DNA of 41,821 nt from Terriglobales bacterium (lineage in GTDB: Bacteria; Acidobacteriota; Terriglobia; Terriglobales; Acidobacteriaceae), in contig DASSIZ010000060.1 in NCBI GenBank assembly GCA_035691485.1, positions 1 to 41,821 on the forward strand, read 5' to 3'. The notes under the pieces are model-generated. The model saw nothing but the letters and a program-made list of their open reading frames with translations. It was not told the origin of the DNA and ran no database searches. The translations under genes were made by a program, and so were the position numbers. Positions 26,543 to 34,945 of the stretch are shown in pieces (the first letter of the stretch is position 1; each line of letters begins with the position of its first letter).

Positions 26543-27034
26543 GTGGACAATTCTGACAACGTTGATGCTTGGTGGAACGAGCTGGAGCGGCTCGAGCGCG
26601 TGCTCATGTGCGTCGGTCCCGACGAGGTCTGCTGCGAAGGAATGACCCCGCGCCAGACCGCAATCCTGCGCACGCTCATCGCGCAGGAGGGCGCCCGGCT
26701 CTCCGACCTGGCCGCCGCTTCGCGTATTACTCCCAGCGCACTGACTCGCAACCTCGAGAAGCTGGAAAAGCTCGGCATGGTGGAACGGGTGCGCGGAGGG
26801 CAGCAGGACGGCCGCGCCGCCATGGTCAAGATCACCTCCGCCGGTCGCAAGGCTCGCCGTCGCATTGATCAGCTCATGCGCGAGCGCGCACGCGCCGTCG
26901 TCGCGTCCATTCCCCCATCCCGCCGTGAACAGGTCCTGACCGCCCTGCGCGAGTTCTCGACGGCGTTGGAAAACAACAACTGCTGTGGCCTCCAGGTTGG
27001 GCCGAAACCGGGTCTATTGGCCGCCAATCGTTAG
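26543..27034 (+). CDS. MarR-family regulator with Cys clusters (probably metalloid-responsive)
   Basis: 163 residues from GTG 26543; no Shine-Dalgarno, which fits a leaderless message. Winged helix core about 45-100 with LSDLAAASRITPSALTRNLE recognition region and the wing RGGQQDGRAA. Cys23, Cys30 and Cys31 lie before the core, and Cys147-Cys148 near the C-terminus, a pattern that could form an As(III)-type thiol site. The next gene, 25 bp on, is an arsenite methyltransferase. Ligand-driven derepression of that gene is inferred, not shown. Confidence 0.8.
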   Translation: MDNSDNVDAWWNELERLERVLMCVGPDEVCCEGMTPRQTAILRTLIAQEGARLSDLAAASRITPSALTRNLEKLEKLGMVERVRGGQQDGRAAMVKITSAGRKARRRIDQLMRERARAVVASIPPSRREQVLTALREFSTALENNNCCGLQVGPKPGLLAANR

Positions 27035-27059
27035 CTGCACTTTTGAAAGGAACGCAAAC

Positions 27060-27836
27060 ATGAAGATCCAGGATGCAGTAAAAGATCATTACGGCGCTGT
27101 TGCCCGTGGCGAGCAATCCGGATGCGGCTGCGGCTCCACCGACGAGCTTGCCACTAAGATCGGTTACTCGGCGGAAGATCTGGCGCTCGCCGGCCAGGCA
27201 AACCTCGGCTTGGGCTGCGGCAACCCGCTGGCCCTCGCGGAAATACGTGAAGGCATGACCGTGCTTGACCTGGGCAGCGGCGCCGGCTTCGACGCCTTCC
27301 TGGCATGGCGTCGCGTGGGAGCTGCCGGACGGGTCATTGGCGTGGATATGACCGACGACATGCTTGCGCAGGCGCGCGCCAATGCCGAAAAAATAGGCGC
27401 TACCAACGTCGAATTTCGCAAGGGCTTTATCGAGCAACTTCCGCTGCCTGACTCGTCCGTTGACCTGGTGATCAGCAATTGCGTCATCAACCTTAGCGTC
27501 GACAAGCCCCAAGTCTTTCGCGAGATCGCCCGCGTCCTCAAACCGGGCGGACGCCTCGCCGTCGGTGACCTGGTGCTCCTGCGGCAACTCCCCAAGGAGG
27601 TGGCCGGCAGCGTGAGCGCGTACGTCGGCTGTATCGCCGGCGCCAGCATAATGACCGATTACGTTCAGATGGCGCTGGAGGCAGGGCTCACCGATCTGTC
27701 GATTCCGCAGATCGAACACGGCAAGAAGCTGGCCAGCGCCGTCGCCCCCACTGGCTGTTGCGGCAGCGATCCCATTGCCGACGCGGCCGCGAATGCCATT
27801 GCGTCCATCAAGCTGCACGGCCGCAAACCGGTGTAG
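27060..27836 (+). CDS. arsM: Arsenite S-adenosylmethionine methyltransferase
   Basis: 258 residues from ATG 27060 with AAAGGA upstream. SAM-dependent class I fold, motif I VLDLGSGAGFDAF (68-80). The three cysteines that bind As(III) in ArsM are all present: Cys53 in LGLGCGNP, Cys141 in ISNCVINLS and Cys191 in YVGCIAGA; an N-terminal CxC (Cys22, Cys24) and Cys233-Cys234 are extra. It methylates As(III) to mono-, di- or trimethyl forms. Co-directional with the MarR gene, spacing 25 bp. No arsenite pump or reductase gene is nearby. Confidence 0.93.
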   Translation: MKIQDAVKDHYGAVARGEQSGCGCGSTDELATKIGYSAEDLALAGQANLGLGCGNPLALAEIREGMTVLDLGSGAGFDAFLAWRRVGAAGRVIGVDMTDDMLAQARANAEKIGATNVEFRKGFIEQLPLPDSSVDLVISNCVINLSVDKPQVFREIARVLKPGGRLAVGDLVLLRQLPKEVAGSVSAYVGCIAGASIMTDYVQMALEAGLTDLSIPQIEHGKKLASAVAPTGCCGSDPIADAAANAIASIKLHGRKPV

Positions 27837-27976
27837 TGAGATTAAGAAGTAGGGGAACACGATGCTAAAGCCAGCTGGCCGGGCGCCCATCGGTCATAGC
27901 CGATGGCCGATGGCCAATGGCGGGTTGACTCTTCCGAAAAATCAACTATGCTTCCGCCAGAGAAGCGGGGGGGAAT

Positions 27977-28297
27977 ATGACCGGAATCCGGGCGTCGGAA
28001 CGCTGGCCGATTCGGTGCGAGATTCGTTGCCAGGCAGGAGATCAAACCTTTGAGGCCGAATCGTTTGACATCAGCGAAAACGGCATGTCTTTTATTACCG
28101 ACGCGCATCTCCCCGTGGATAGCGAAGTGGAGTTGCGTTATCGGCTGCACCCGGAAGATCCCCTCATCATCGTGCGCGTCCTGGTCCGCTCGCAAGTTGG
28201 AAACCGTGTCGGCGTGCAGTTCCTCGACCTCAAGCACGAGCACCGCGAACGCCTGCTGCAGCATCGCGCGCGGGTCGCGTATGCGGGAAAGCGCTAG
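27977..28297 (+). CDS. PilZ-domain protein
   Basis: 106 residues; GGGGGGAAT just before ATG 27977. The c-di-GMP binding pattern is present as ERWPIRCEIRC followed by FDISENGMSF (D/N-x-S-x-x-G); PilZ beta-barrel about 10-98. A single-domain PilZ, so it would be a c-di-GMP-responsive adaptor. The arginine spacing is not the textbook RxxxR, so binding strength is uncertain. It ends 7 bp before the convergent cysS stop. Confidence 0.82.
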   Translation: MTGIRASERWPIRCEIRCQAGDQTFEAESFDISENGMSFITDAHLPVDSEVELRYRLHPEDPLIIVRVLVRSQVGNRVGVQFLDLKHEHRERLLQHRARVAYAGKR

Positions 28298-28304
28298 CCG
28301 CTGG

Positions 28305-29789
28305 TTACTTTTTCTTCCACCTCACCCCGTCCTTGGTGTCCTCCAGGATGATTCCCGCGCTCGCCAGTTCGTTCCTGATCTCGTCGGCGCGCGCGAAATT
28401 ACGCGACTTGCGGGCGGCTTGACGCTGCGCAATCAGCTCGTCGATCCTGGCGTCGCTTAACTCCACCGACTTTGACGCTTCCACCGTCGCTTCGCTCGCC
28501 TCCTGGATACGTCCTTCTCCCTTAGCCCACTGCAGGACTTGGCGCATCTTCTGCGCGTCGTCGTCATGCAGGACGGCGAAAATTGCGTCGAACCACGCCA
28601 TCGCCTTCAGCAGCGGCGCGGCATCGTCCTTCCGCAACTGCCCGGCATCGGCCGCCGCGTTCGCCTCGCGCACCATGTCGAACATTTTTCCCAGCGCTTC
28701 CGCGGTGTTCAGGTCATCCGCCAGCGCCGCGTTCATCTGCTCCACTGTTGCATTCGCAAGCTTCGCGATTGCGGGGTTACTTCCGGCGGGCAACGGGCTC
28801 GTTTCCAGTCGCAGCTTGAAGTTGCGCAAACGTTCGATCGATTGCGCCGCCGACTTCAGCCCGTCAAAGGTGAAGTTCAACTGCTTGCGGTAGGGCACCG
28901 ATGTCAGCAGGAACCGCAGCGCCGACGGTTTATGCCCCTTCAGGATCAAGTCGCGCACGGTATAGAAGTTGCCGAGCGATTTCGACATCTTCTCGCCCTC
29001 CACCAGCAAGAACCGCGCGTGCATCCAGAAACGCGCGAACAGTTTTCCCGTCAGCGCTTCCGACTGCGCAATTTCATTTTCATGGTGCGGGAAAATCAGG
29101 TCTTCGCCGCCCAGGTGGATGTCGAAGGTCTCGCCCAGGTACTTCATTGCCATGGTGGAGCACTCGATGTGCCACCCCGGTCGTCCCGGTCCGATCTTCG
29201 TCTCCCAAAACGCTTCGCCCGCCTTGGGCGCCTTCCACAACGCGAAGTCGCGCGCATTGTCCTTGTCGTATTCGTCCACGTCCACGCGCGCTCCCTCGAT
29301 GATCCCCCCGAAGTCCTTCTTTGACAATTTGCCGTAGCTGGGAAACGTCGCGATGCGGAAGTAATACGAGCCGTCTTCGGTGCGGTAAGCGTGCCCGCTG
29401 TCCACCAGGCCCTTGATGAATTCCGCCATCTCCTCGATGTGCTCCGTGGCGCGCAACAGTTGTTCCGGTCTTTCGATGTTGAGAAAGCCGGTGTCCTCCA
29501 GGAACGCCTTCTCGTACTTCTGGGTGTACTCCTGCACGCTGATGCCCCGCTCGGCCGCGTTGCGAATGATCTTGTCGTCCACGTCGGTGATGTTCATCGC
29601 GTGCTTCAGCTTGAAGCCGCTTTGGCGGAGGAAACGCCGCAGCAGGTCCACGAAGACGAAAGTGCGGAAATTGCCGATGTGGCCGTAGTCGTACACTGTC
29701 GGTCCGCAGGCATACATGCGGACCTCGTTATTTTTCATCGGCTGGAAGTCCTCGACGCGGCCGGTCAGAGTATTGAAAAATCGCGGCAT
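28305..29789 (-). CDS. cysS: Cysteinyl-tRNA synthetase
   Basis: 494 residues from ATG 29789 (MPRFFNTLTGRVEDF fits the family; an upstream ATG at 29846 with AGGGAAT is an alternative that adds 19 residues). HIGH motif as HIGN at 37-40, KMSKS at 267-271, zinc ligands Cys28, Cys210, His235 and Glu239. It charges tRNA-Cys with cysteine in the cytoplasm. Complete length for the family (about 460-500). Confidence 0.96.
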   Translation of the reverse strand: MPRFFNTLTGRVEDFQPMKNNEVRMYACGPTVYDYGHIGNFRTFVFVDLLRRFLRQSGFKLKHAMNITDVDDKIIRNAAERGISVQEYTQKYEKAFLEDTGFLNIERPEQLLRATEHIEEMAEFIKGLVDSGHAYRTEDGSYYFRIATFPSYGKLSKKDFGGIIEGARVDVDEYDKDNARDFALWKAPKAGEAFWETKIGPGRPGWHIECSTMAMKYLGETFDIHLGGEDLIFPHHENEIAQSEALTGKLFARFWMHARFLLVEGEKMSKSLGNFYTVRDLILKGHKPSALRFLLTSVPYRKQLNFTFDGLKSAAQSIERLRNFKLRLETSPLPAGSNPAIAKLANATVEQMNAALADDLNTAEALGKMFDMVREANAAADAGQLRKDDAAPLLKAMAWFDAIFAVLHDDDAQKMRQVLQWAKGEGRIQEASEATVEASKSVELSDARIDELIAQRQAARKSRNFARADEIRNELASAGIILEDTKDGVRWKKK

Positions 29790-30175
29790 CGTGCCTGCCT
29801 TGATGGAAGGCTCTACTTGCACCGAGCTGTGTTCGACTCGACCCATATTCCCTAACTCTGCCCGCGAAGGGCCTCTTCATTGTCACGGACACTCGATTGT
29901 AGGTTTCGAGCAAAACCCGGGTCAACGACAGCCCCTTCAATGGGAATGCCCGAAGTAACCGTCGGGTAACCTGATCCACTCGAAGGCACTCGACGCCCGG
30001 TTCTCGCCTGCCTCACCCACTACTTTACAACCCAAGCTGTTGAAACCTGCCGTGTTCTCCTGCATCTTATCTGCGCATGTGGGGACAGCCTGGCGGTTTT
30101 ACTTGAACCCGCCTCTCCTGAAACGCCCGTCGGTCGTTTTCAACCCGTCGTCCGCGCAGCCGAAGGAGATATCCC
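29790..30175. other. 386-bp divergent intergenic region
   Basis: Lies between cysS (minus) and the Tat-exported transglutaminase-like gene (plus). The only clear signals are the AGGGAAT before the possible cysS upstream start and the AAGGAG before 30176. No operon-specific motif or small gene identified. Confidence 0.5.
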
Positions 30176-31288
30176 ATGAACCGTCGTCATTTTCTGCGAT
30201 CCACCAGTATGGCGTGCGCTGGTCTGGCGCTTTCCAATCCGCAGCGCCTCTTTGCCGAGCCCCTGTCTGACGAGCTGTCCACATCAGGCGCCTGGCGCAC
30301 CTTCGAAGTCATAACTCGCGTCGAAGTTCTCAAACCCTCAGGAATCACACATGTATGGCTGCCGGCAGCGCTCATCGGCGCTACCCCTTTCCAGAAGACC
30401 CTCGCCAACACGTTCCACGCCGAAGGCGGCGCCGCCAAATTGGTCGAGAATAAGGCTGACGCGCTCGGAATGATCGCTGCCACTTTTCCTGCCGGAGTGA
30501 AGCCGGTGCTTTTCGTTACCAGCCGCGTCGCCCTCAAGAACTATTCCGTCGATCTCACCTCCCCGGGGCATCCTCGCAAAGCAAGCCAAGCAGAACTGCA
30601 GCATTACCTCCAGCCTACGAAGTCGATTCCCACCGACGGCATCGTCCGACAGAACGCAGTCGAGATCACCCGCGGCGCCACCACCGACGTTGAAAAGGCG
30701 CGCGTTATCTACGAGTGGATCGTGGAGAACACCTTCCGCGACCCGAAGACGCGCGGCTGCGGACGCGGCGATATCCGCTTTATGCTCGATTCCCGCGACT
30801 TGGGCGGCAAGTGTGCCGACCTCAACGCACTCTACGTGGGCCTGGCGCGCGCCGTCGGTCTTCCCGCCCGTGACGTCTACGGCGTTCGCGTTGCCAAGTC
30901 CCAGTTGGGCTACAAGAGCCTCGGAGTGGCGTCAGAAACCGTCACCAAGGCCCAGCACTGCCGCGCTGAGGTTTACCTGCAGGCCCATGGCTGGGTTCCC
31001 GTCGATCCTGCCGACGTGCGCAAGGTCGTGCTGGAAGAGCCGCCCGGCAACCGTCCTCTCGACGACAACATGGTCAAACAGGCCCGCGCCCGTCTCTTCG
31101 GTTCCTGGGAGATGAACTGGATGGCCTACAACTTTGGCCACGACGTGGTTTTGCCGGGATCGAGTGGCCCGCCCATTGCCTTCCTCATGTATCCGCAGGC
31201 GGAAACGGCGGAAGGCCGTCTCGACAGCCTCGATCCCGATCACTTCAAGTATGAGATTACCGCCAAGGAGATTTCCTCGGCGGCGTGA
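30176..31288 (+). CDS. Tat-exported transglutaminase-like protein
   Basis: 370 residues; AAGGAG eight bases before ATG 30176. Tat signal MNRRHFLRSTSMACAG (twin Arg at 3-4). A transglutaminase-core domain lies in the C-terminal half: GGKCADLNALYVGLARAVGLPAR with the nucleophilic Cys, then HCRAEVYLQAHGWVPVDPADV with His and Asp. A beta-rich N-terminal half (about 40-180) precedes it, as in similar secreted transglutaminase-like proteins. It probably acts on envelope peptides or proteins. A second protein with this core exists at 24.8 kb, not closely alike. Confidence 0.85.
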   Translation: MNRRHFLRSTSMACAGLALSNPQRLFAEPLSDELSTSGAWRTFEVITRVEVLKPSGITHVWLPAALIGATPFQKTLANTFHAEGGAAKLVENKADALGMIAATFPAGVKPVLFVTSRVALKNYSVDLTSPGHPRKASQAELQHYLQPTKSIPTDGIVRQNAVEITRGATTDVEKARVIYEWIVENTFRDPKTRGCGRGDIRFMLDSRDLGGKCADLNALYVGLARAVGLPARDVYGVRVAKSQLGYKSLGVASETVTKAQHCRAEVYLQAHGWVPVDPADVRKVVLEEPPGNRPLDDNMVKQARARLFGSWEMNWMAYNFGHDVVLPGSSGPPIAFLMYPQAETAEGRLDSLDPDHFKYEITAKEISSAA

Positions 31289-31325
31289 CTCGGAATGGCT
31301 GGATCGCCGGCGCTTCCTGGCCTGG

Positions 31326-32153
31326 CTATTGGCTTCGCGAGCGAACCATCGGACCAGTTCCTCGGAATGGTCGCATCAGCATCCAGCCAATCCCAAGGCT
31401 GCTCTCGTCCTGGCATTCTTCGAGCCCGACCATCATCTGCTCGTGGCCGCTGGCCGGCTCCGCCAGATAGGTTCCAAACATATGGTCCCAGAATCCGAAT
31501 ACGTCGGAAAAGTTCCTGGATTGTTCGGCGACTTGCGCCGAGTGGTGAATGCGATGCATGTCCGGCGTGACAAATAGCCAGTGCAGCCAGCGGTCGATAG
31601 ACGGCGGGAGTGACACGTTGGCATGGCTGAAAAAGCTCTGCACGGCAGAGGCCAGTTCCACGAACAACACCGCGCTGACCGGCGGCGCCAACAGCGCGAT
31701 GGTCGCGATATTGGCTCCTTGCAGCACCATAACTTCCAGCGGATGCACCCGCGCCCCGGTGGAGACATCGAAGTCCGGATCCGAATGATGCACCTGGTGC
31801 ACGTGCCACAAACGGGTCGCATGCAGGCACCAGTGCACCGCGTACCGCGTGAAATCCAGAACCAGCACCGCGACAATCCATCGCACGGCAAGCGGCAGAG
31901 CGGCTTTGTTGAGTAAACCAAACCGGCTGTCCGACACAGCCAGCGCGATGGCTACCGGGGTGGCTCGTAACGCCGTCGTCGAGAACAGCGTGCTCAGCAG
32001 CAGGATCAGGCCATGGCGCGTCCAGCGGCGCTCGAGCGGCATTTTCAGCCTCCGCCGGGGGCGCCACGATTCCCATATCGCGATCGCGAAAAACGTCGCT
32101 ACAAACGTCAGCCAGTACGTTCTGATCTCGAGTTGCAGCCAGTGCGTCGGCAT
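31326..32153 (-). CDS. Fatty-acid hydroxylase / sterol desaturase family membrane protein
   Basis: 275 residues with membrane helices and the diiron histidine boxes HWCLH (107-111), HQVHH (119-123) and HRIHH (200-204), plus H177. Family enzymes hydroxylate or desaturate lipids such as carotenoids, sterols or fatty acids in the membrane. ATG 32153 lacks a clear ribosome site. It starts 45 bp downstream of the exosortase stop codon on the same strand, so it may be co-transcribed with the exosortase and the VPEID array. Substrate unknown. Confidence 0.83.
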   Translation of the reverse strand: MPTHWLQLEIRTYWLTFVATFFAIAIWESWRPRRRLKMPLERRWTRHGLILLLSTLFSTTALRATPVAIALAVSDSRFGLLNKAALPLAVRWIVAVLVLDFTRYAVHWCLHATRLWHVHQVHHSDPDFDVSTGARVHPLEVMVLQGANIATIALLAPPVSAVLFVELASAVQSFFSHANVSLPPSIDRWLHWLFVTPDMHRIHHSAQVAEQSRNFSDVFGFWDHMFGTYLAEPASGHEQMMVGLEECQDESSLGIGWMLMRPFRGTGPMVRSRSQ

Positions 32154-32198
32154 ACCGTTACTAGTTGGCGTTAGCCTCCTGCCGTTGACCCGTTCTCT

Positions 32199-33893
32199 TT
32201 ACCACAGCGACCAGTTGTGAAATAAGAGCACGTAAGCGGCAAGCAACGCGTTCGCGCTGGCGTGGGCAACCACCGCATCGCCCATTCTGCCTCGTCGCAG
32301 CAGCAGCACACCGAACAGGAGGCCGGCGGCAATTCCGGGTAACCAGCGAGTGCCGTGCAGAATGCCGAAGACCACGGAGGACACCAGCAGCGCGGTCCAG
32401 GGAATACTCCGGAACGAAAAAGCAACCGATTCGAAATCGCTGGCTACCAGTCGCCGCAGCAGGAAGCCGCGAAACGCAAGCTCCTCGGCGATGGGCACCG
32501 TTACTACGGCTCCCAACAGGCGCAGAGCGATCCAACCGAAGCGCGTCGCGGCCGGCGCCGCCATCAGTTCGGCGGGCATTCCCTGTGCCACGCCGTGGCC
32601 CATCGCGCGGTCTGCCGCAATCCACATCACGGCAACGATCGCGCCCACCGCAGGCGCCAGCCAGCCGCATTTCCAATTCAGCCGGTCGTACCGCCGCCGG
32701 TAAGTCCAGAGCATGGCCGCTGCCGCCAGGAACCGCAACGGATAAAGCCACTCGAAACTTGCCGTGGCCGCGCCGGCTATCAATCCCGCTGCCAGAATTG
32801 CCAGGAAGGGAAGAAGGTACCCTGCGGTCGGGTTCTCGGCCTGCGCTTCACGCGATTCGGCGCTGGCGGCTCGCGAAGTAAACAGCGAAACGCGCCCGAT
32901 CACCAGGCAGAAACTCACCGCAATGATGTTGAAAAAAATCCATCCCGCTTGCGAATGAAAGCCGCGCGCGGCGATCTGCGGGAAGCCGGCATGGCCGATC
33001 AGGATCAAGGCCGTGATTCGGACCACGTTCAGCAGGAAGCTGAGCATGATCGCGGCCGGCAACAGCAGTAGCGACTGCGGAAATCGGCATTCCCGCCGAA
33101 ACAGGAGCAACCACAGGGTCCCAAAGGCGAGCACCAGTCCGGCGCCCTCAAGACCGGAACACTGCGGCGAAATTGTGACCTTGAAAGCCTGCGTGCCGAG
33201 CAGCATGTTCGCCGGTTCGGCAAAGACCGGCGATACCACCGACTTCAGCAGCAGCTTCGATAGGCCGAAGGTGGCGTACGTTGCCTGCCGCCACAGCAAA
33301 CGCGCGGCGCCTCCGGCCAGGCTGGCCGCAACCGTGCTTACCACCGCATAAATCCACAGATACCCAGTCCCGCGTAATAACTGCACCCAGCCCGTCCAGG
33401 GAAAGAATGCCAAGGCCGCAAGCCCGATCGCGCTCACGCCCACCACAAGCCAACTGGCTGCGACGGCATCGCTCCACAAGCCGGTCGCTGAATTCGTGAA
33501 CAGAACGGCAGACAGTTCCGCGAACACCAGCAGGGCGCAGCCGTGACCCGCCAGCAGCCCCCAGGAAAAACTCGGTGATTCGGTCGCACCCGGCTCTGCG
33601 AACCGCGTGTTTCGTTTTTTCAGGAAAGCGAACGTGGTAAAGATGGCGCAAAAACCGATGACTGCCCGCAGCGCGTAAGCTCCCCAGGCACCCACGATTC
33701 GGGTGAGTCCCGAACTGTGCGCCAGAGATGCAGTGTCCAGCCATAGAGAAATTGCGACCGCTTCCGCGGCGAACAGCAGGGCAAGCAGCACAATCCGCCG
33801 CACCAGCGCGCGCGCCGAATGGTTTCCCAGCGCTAAGGAATTGCATTCCGGCGGAAACGCCGGATTGGGTTGGAGCAGGCTGCAGTCAGACAC
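32199..33893 (-). CDS. xrtE: Exosortase E fused to CPBP (CAAX-type) protease
   Basis: 564 residues (GTG 33893; a GTG at codon 31, giving MRRIVLLALLFAAEA, is an alternative start). Exosortase half, about 30-335: multiple helices, nucleophile Cys245 in SPQCSGLEGAG, Arg292 in LNVVRI, His313 in GFHSQAGW. CPBP/Abi protease half, about 360-560: EELAFR (470-475, two Glu and Arg475), His513 in GILHGTR and His544 in VAHASANA. This layout is that of the 'exosortase E/protease, VPEID-CTERM system' family. Seven VPEID-tailed micro-proteins are encoded directly upstream. It likely cleaves them at the sorting motif in the inner membrane; the CPBP half may cut the remaining anchor. Confidence 0.9.
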   Translation of the reverse strand: MSDCSLLQPNPAFPPECNSLALGNHSARALVRRIVLLALLFAAEAVAISLWLDTASLAHSSGLTRIVGAWGAYALRAVIGFCAIFTTFAFLKKRNTRFAEPGATESPSFSWGLLAGHGCALLVFAELSAVLFTNSATGLWSDAVAASWLVVGVSAIGLAALAFFPWTGWVQLLRGTGYLWIYAVVSTVAASLAGGAARLLWRQATYATFGLSKLLLKSVVSPVFAEPANMLLGTQAFKVTISPQCSGLEGAGLVLAFGTLWLLLFRRECRFPQSLLLLPAAIMLSFLLNVVRITALILIGHAGFPQIAARGFHSQAGWIFFNIIAVSFCLVIGRVSLFTSRAASAESREAQAENPTAGYLLPFLAILAAGLIAGAATASFEWLYPLRFLAAAAMLWTYRRRYDRLNWKCGWLAPAVGAIVAVMWIAADRAMGHGVAQGMPAELMAAPAATRFGWIALRLLGAVVTVPIAEELAFRGFLLRRLVASDFESVAFSFRSIPWTALLVSSVVFGILHGTRWLPGIAAGLLFGVLLLRRGRMGDAVVAHASANALLAAYVLLFHNWSLW

Positions 33894-33948
33894 AAGGCAC
33901 CAGGGCCTTTAGCTCTCTCAAGTCCGAGCGCCAAAGATGCGTGAACAA

Positions 33949-34107
33949 TTACTTCTTCCTGGCCTTGATGACGAGCACAGCGCCGGCAATCAGGGTGATC
34001 GCCGAAACCGCCGTCGCGCTGTCGATTTCCGGTACGACATTAATTCCCGCGGACGCAGCGCTGGCCAATCCTGCAATCAACAACGTCGTTCCGATCAGTT
34101 TTCTCAT
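33949..34107 (-). CDS. VPEID-CTERM micro-protein, copy 7
   Basis: 52 residues, MRK class. Signal-like segment MRKLIGTTLLIAGLASAASA, variable linker GINV, VPEID at 25-29, hydrophobic segment about 33-47, basic end KARKK. Start ATG 34107, Shine-Dalgarno upstream in the shared leader. Last copy before the exosortase gene (55 bp away). It carries one of two exact 104-bp repeats of its neighbour (start region and leader). Confidence 0.9.
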   Translation of the reverse strand: MRKLIGTTLLIAGLASAASAGINVVPEIDSATAVSAITLIAGAVLVIKARKK

Positions 34108-34356
34108 GCCATCCTCTCCAGGCCTGCAACTACGCTTTCGACAAACTACTTCTTCCTGCTTCTGATGACGAGCGCTGCGCCCGCAATCAACGTGATCGCC
34201 GAGACCGCCGTCGCAGCGTCGATTTCCGGCACAGTGGAAATAGCTCCGGCGAACGCAGCGCTGGCCAATCCTGCAATCAACAACGTCGTTCCGATCAGTT
34301 TTCTCATGCCATCCTCTCCAGGCCTGCAACTACGCTTTCGACAAACTACTTCTTCC
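34053..34356. repeat. Exact 104-bp direct repeat pair with 200-bp spacing
   Basis: Bases 34053-34156 and 34253-34356 are identical for 104 bases. The unit covers the N-terminal codons of copies 7 and 6, their ribosome site and leader, and the last codons of the preceding copy. A second pair, 34467-34517 and 34860-34910, is 51 bases exact (start regions of copies 5 and 3). Confidence 0.97.
34146..34307 (-). CDS. VPEID-CTERM micro-protein, copy 6
   Basis: 53 residues, MRK class. Signal-like MRKLIGTTLLIAGLASAAFA, linker GAIST, VPEID at 26-30, hydrophobic segment, tail RSRKK. ATG 34307; stop TAG at 34146. N-terminal 18 residues are identical to copy 7 (same DNA repeat). Confidence 0.9.
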   Translation of the reverse strand: MRKLIGTTLLIAGLASAAFAGAISTVPEIDAATAVSAITLIAGAALVIRSRKK

Positions 34357-34507
34357 GGCCGCGGATGACGAGCGCAGCGCCGGTAATCATGGTGATCGCC
34401 GAGACCGCGGCCGTGCCGCCAATTTCCGGAACCGCCAGACCGAGGCCCGCGAATGCGACGCTTCCTAATCCCACAACCAACAGCAGCATTCCCACAAGTT
34501 TCTGCAT
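34346..34507 (-). CDS. VPEIG-variant micro-protein, copy 5 (chimera-like)
   Basis: 53 residues. N-terminus MQKLVGMLLLVVGLGSVAFA is of the MQK class and nearly that of copy 3, linker GLGLA, motif VPEIG at 26-30 (Gly in place of Asp), but the hydrophobic segment AVSAITMITGAALVIRG is of the MRK class. ATG 34507 with GGGAGG upstream. Confidence 0.88.
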   Translation of the reverse strand: MQKLVGMLLLVVGLGSVAFAGLGLAVPEIGGTAAVSAITMITGAALVIRGRKK

Positions 34508-34550
34508 GCCATCCTCCCGGTGTTACGCGTGTCGATGAACTCGTCTGTCC

Positions 34551-34709
34551 TTATTTCTTCCTGCCTCGGATGATGAGCAGGGCGCCGGCAACCAGGGTGA
34601 TCGCCGAGACCGCCGTTGCAGCGTCGATTTCCGGCACCGTAAAAGTTCCGGCGATCGCAGCGCTGGACAAGCCTGCAATCAACAACGCCGTTCCGATGAG
34701 TTTCCTCAT
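34551..34709 (-). CDS. VPEID-CTERM micro-protein, copy 4
   Basis: 52 residues, MRK class: MRKLIGTALLIAGLSSAAIA, linker GTFT, VPEID at 25-29, AVSAITLVAGALLIIRG, tail RKK. ATG 34709 is preceded by GGGGGATGG. Confidence 0.9.
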   Translation of the reverse strand: MRKLIGTALLIAGLSSAAIAGTFTVPEIDAATAVSAITLVAGALLIIRGRKK

Positions 34710-34741
34710 TCCATCCCCCGATCCTGCAACTGCGCTTTCGA

Positions 34742-34900
34742 CTATTTCTTTCTGCCCCGGACGACGAGCATCGCACCGGACAGCAAGGTGAGAGCTGAGA
34801 CTGCGGTTGAGCCGTCAATTTCTGGTGCGGCAACAGGCCCGGCCAAGGCAACGCTTCCCAATCCCACAACCAACAGCAGCATTCCCACAAGTTTCTGCAT
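34742..34900 (-). CDS. APEID-variant micro-protein, copy 3
   Basis: 52 residues, MQK class: MQKLVGMLLLVVGLGSVALA, linker GPVA, motif APEID at 25-29, AVSALTLLSGAMLVVRG, tail RKK. ATG 34900 has GGAGGATGGC before it. Too short and in a different frame from a longer non-coding frame over the same DNA, so easily missed. Confidence 0.88.
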   Translation of the reverse strand: MQKLVGMLLLVVGLGSVALAGPVAAPEIDGSTAVSALTLLSGAMLVVRGRKK

Positions 34901-34945
34901 GCCATCCTCCTGGATGCCGCGCCGACGAACTGAACTCGTCTCTAT

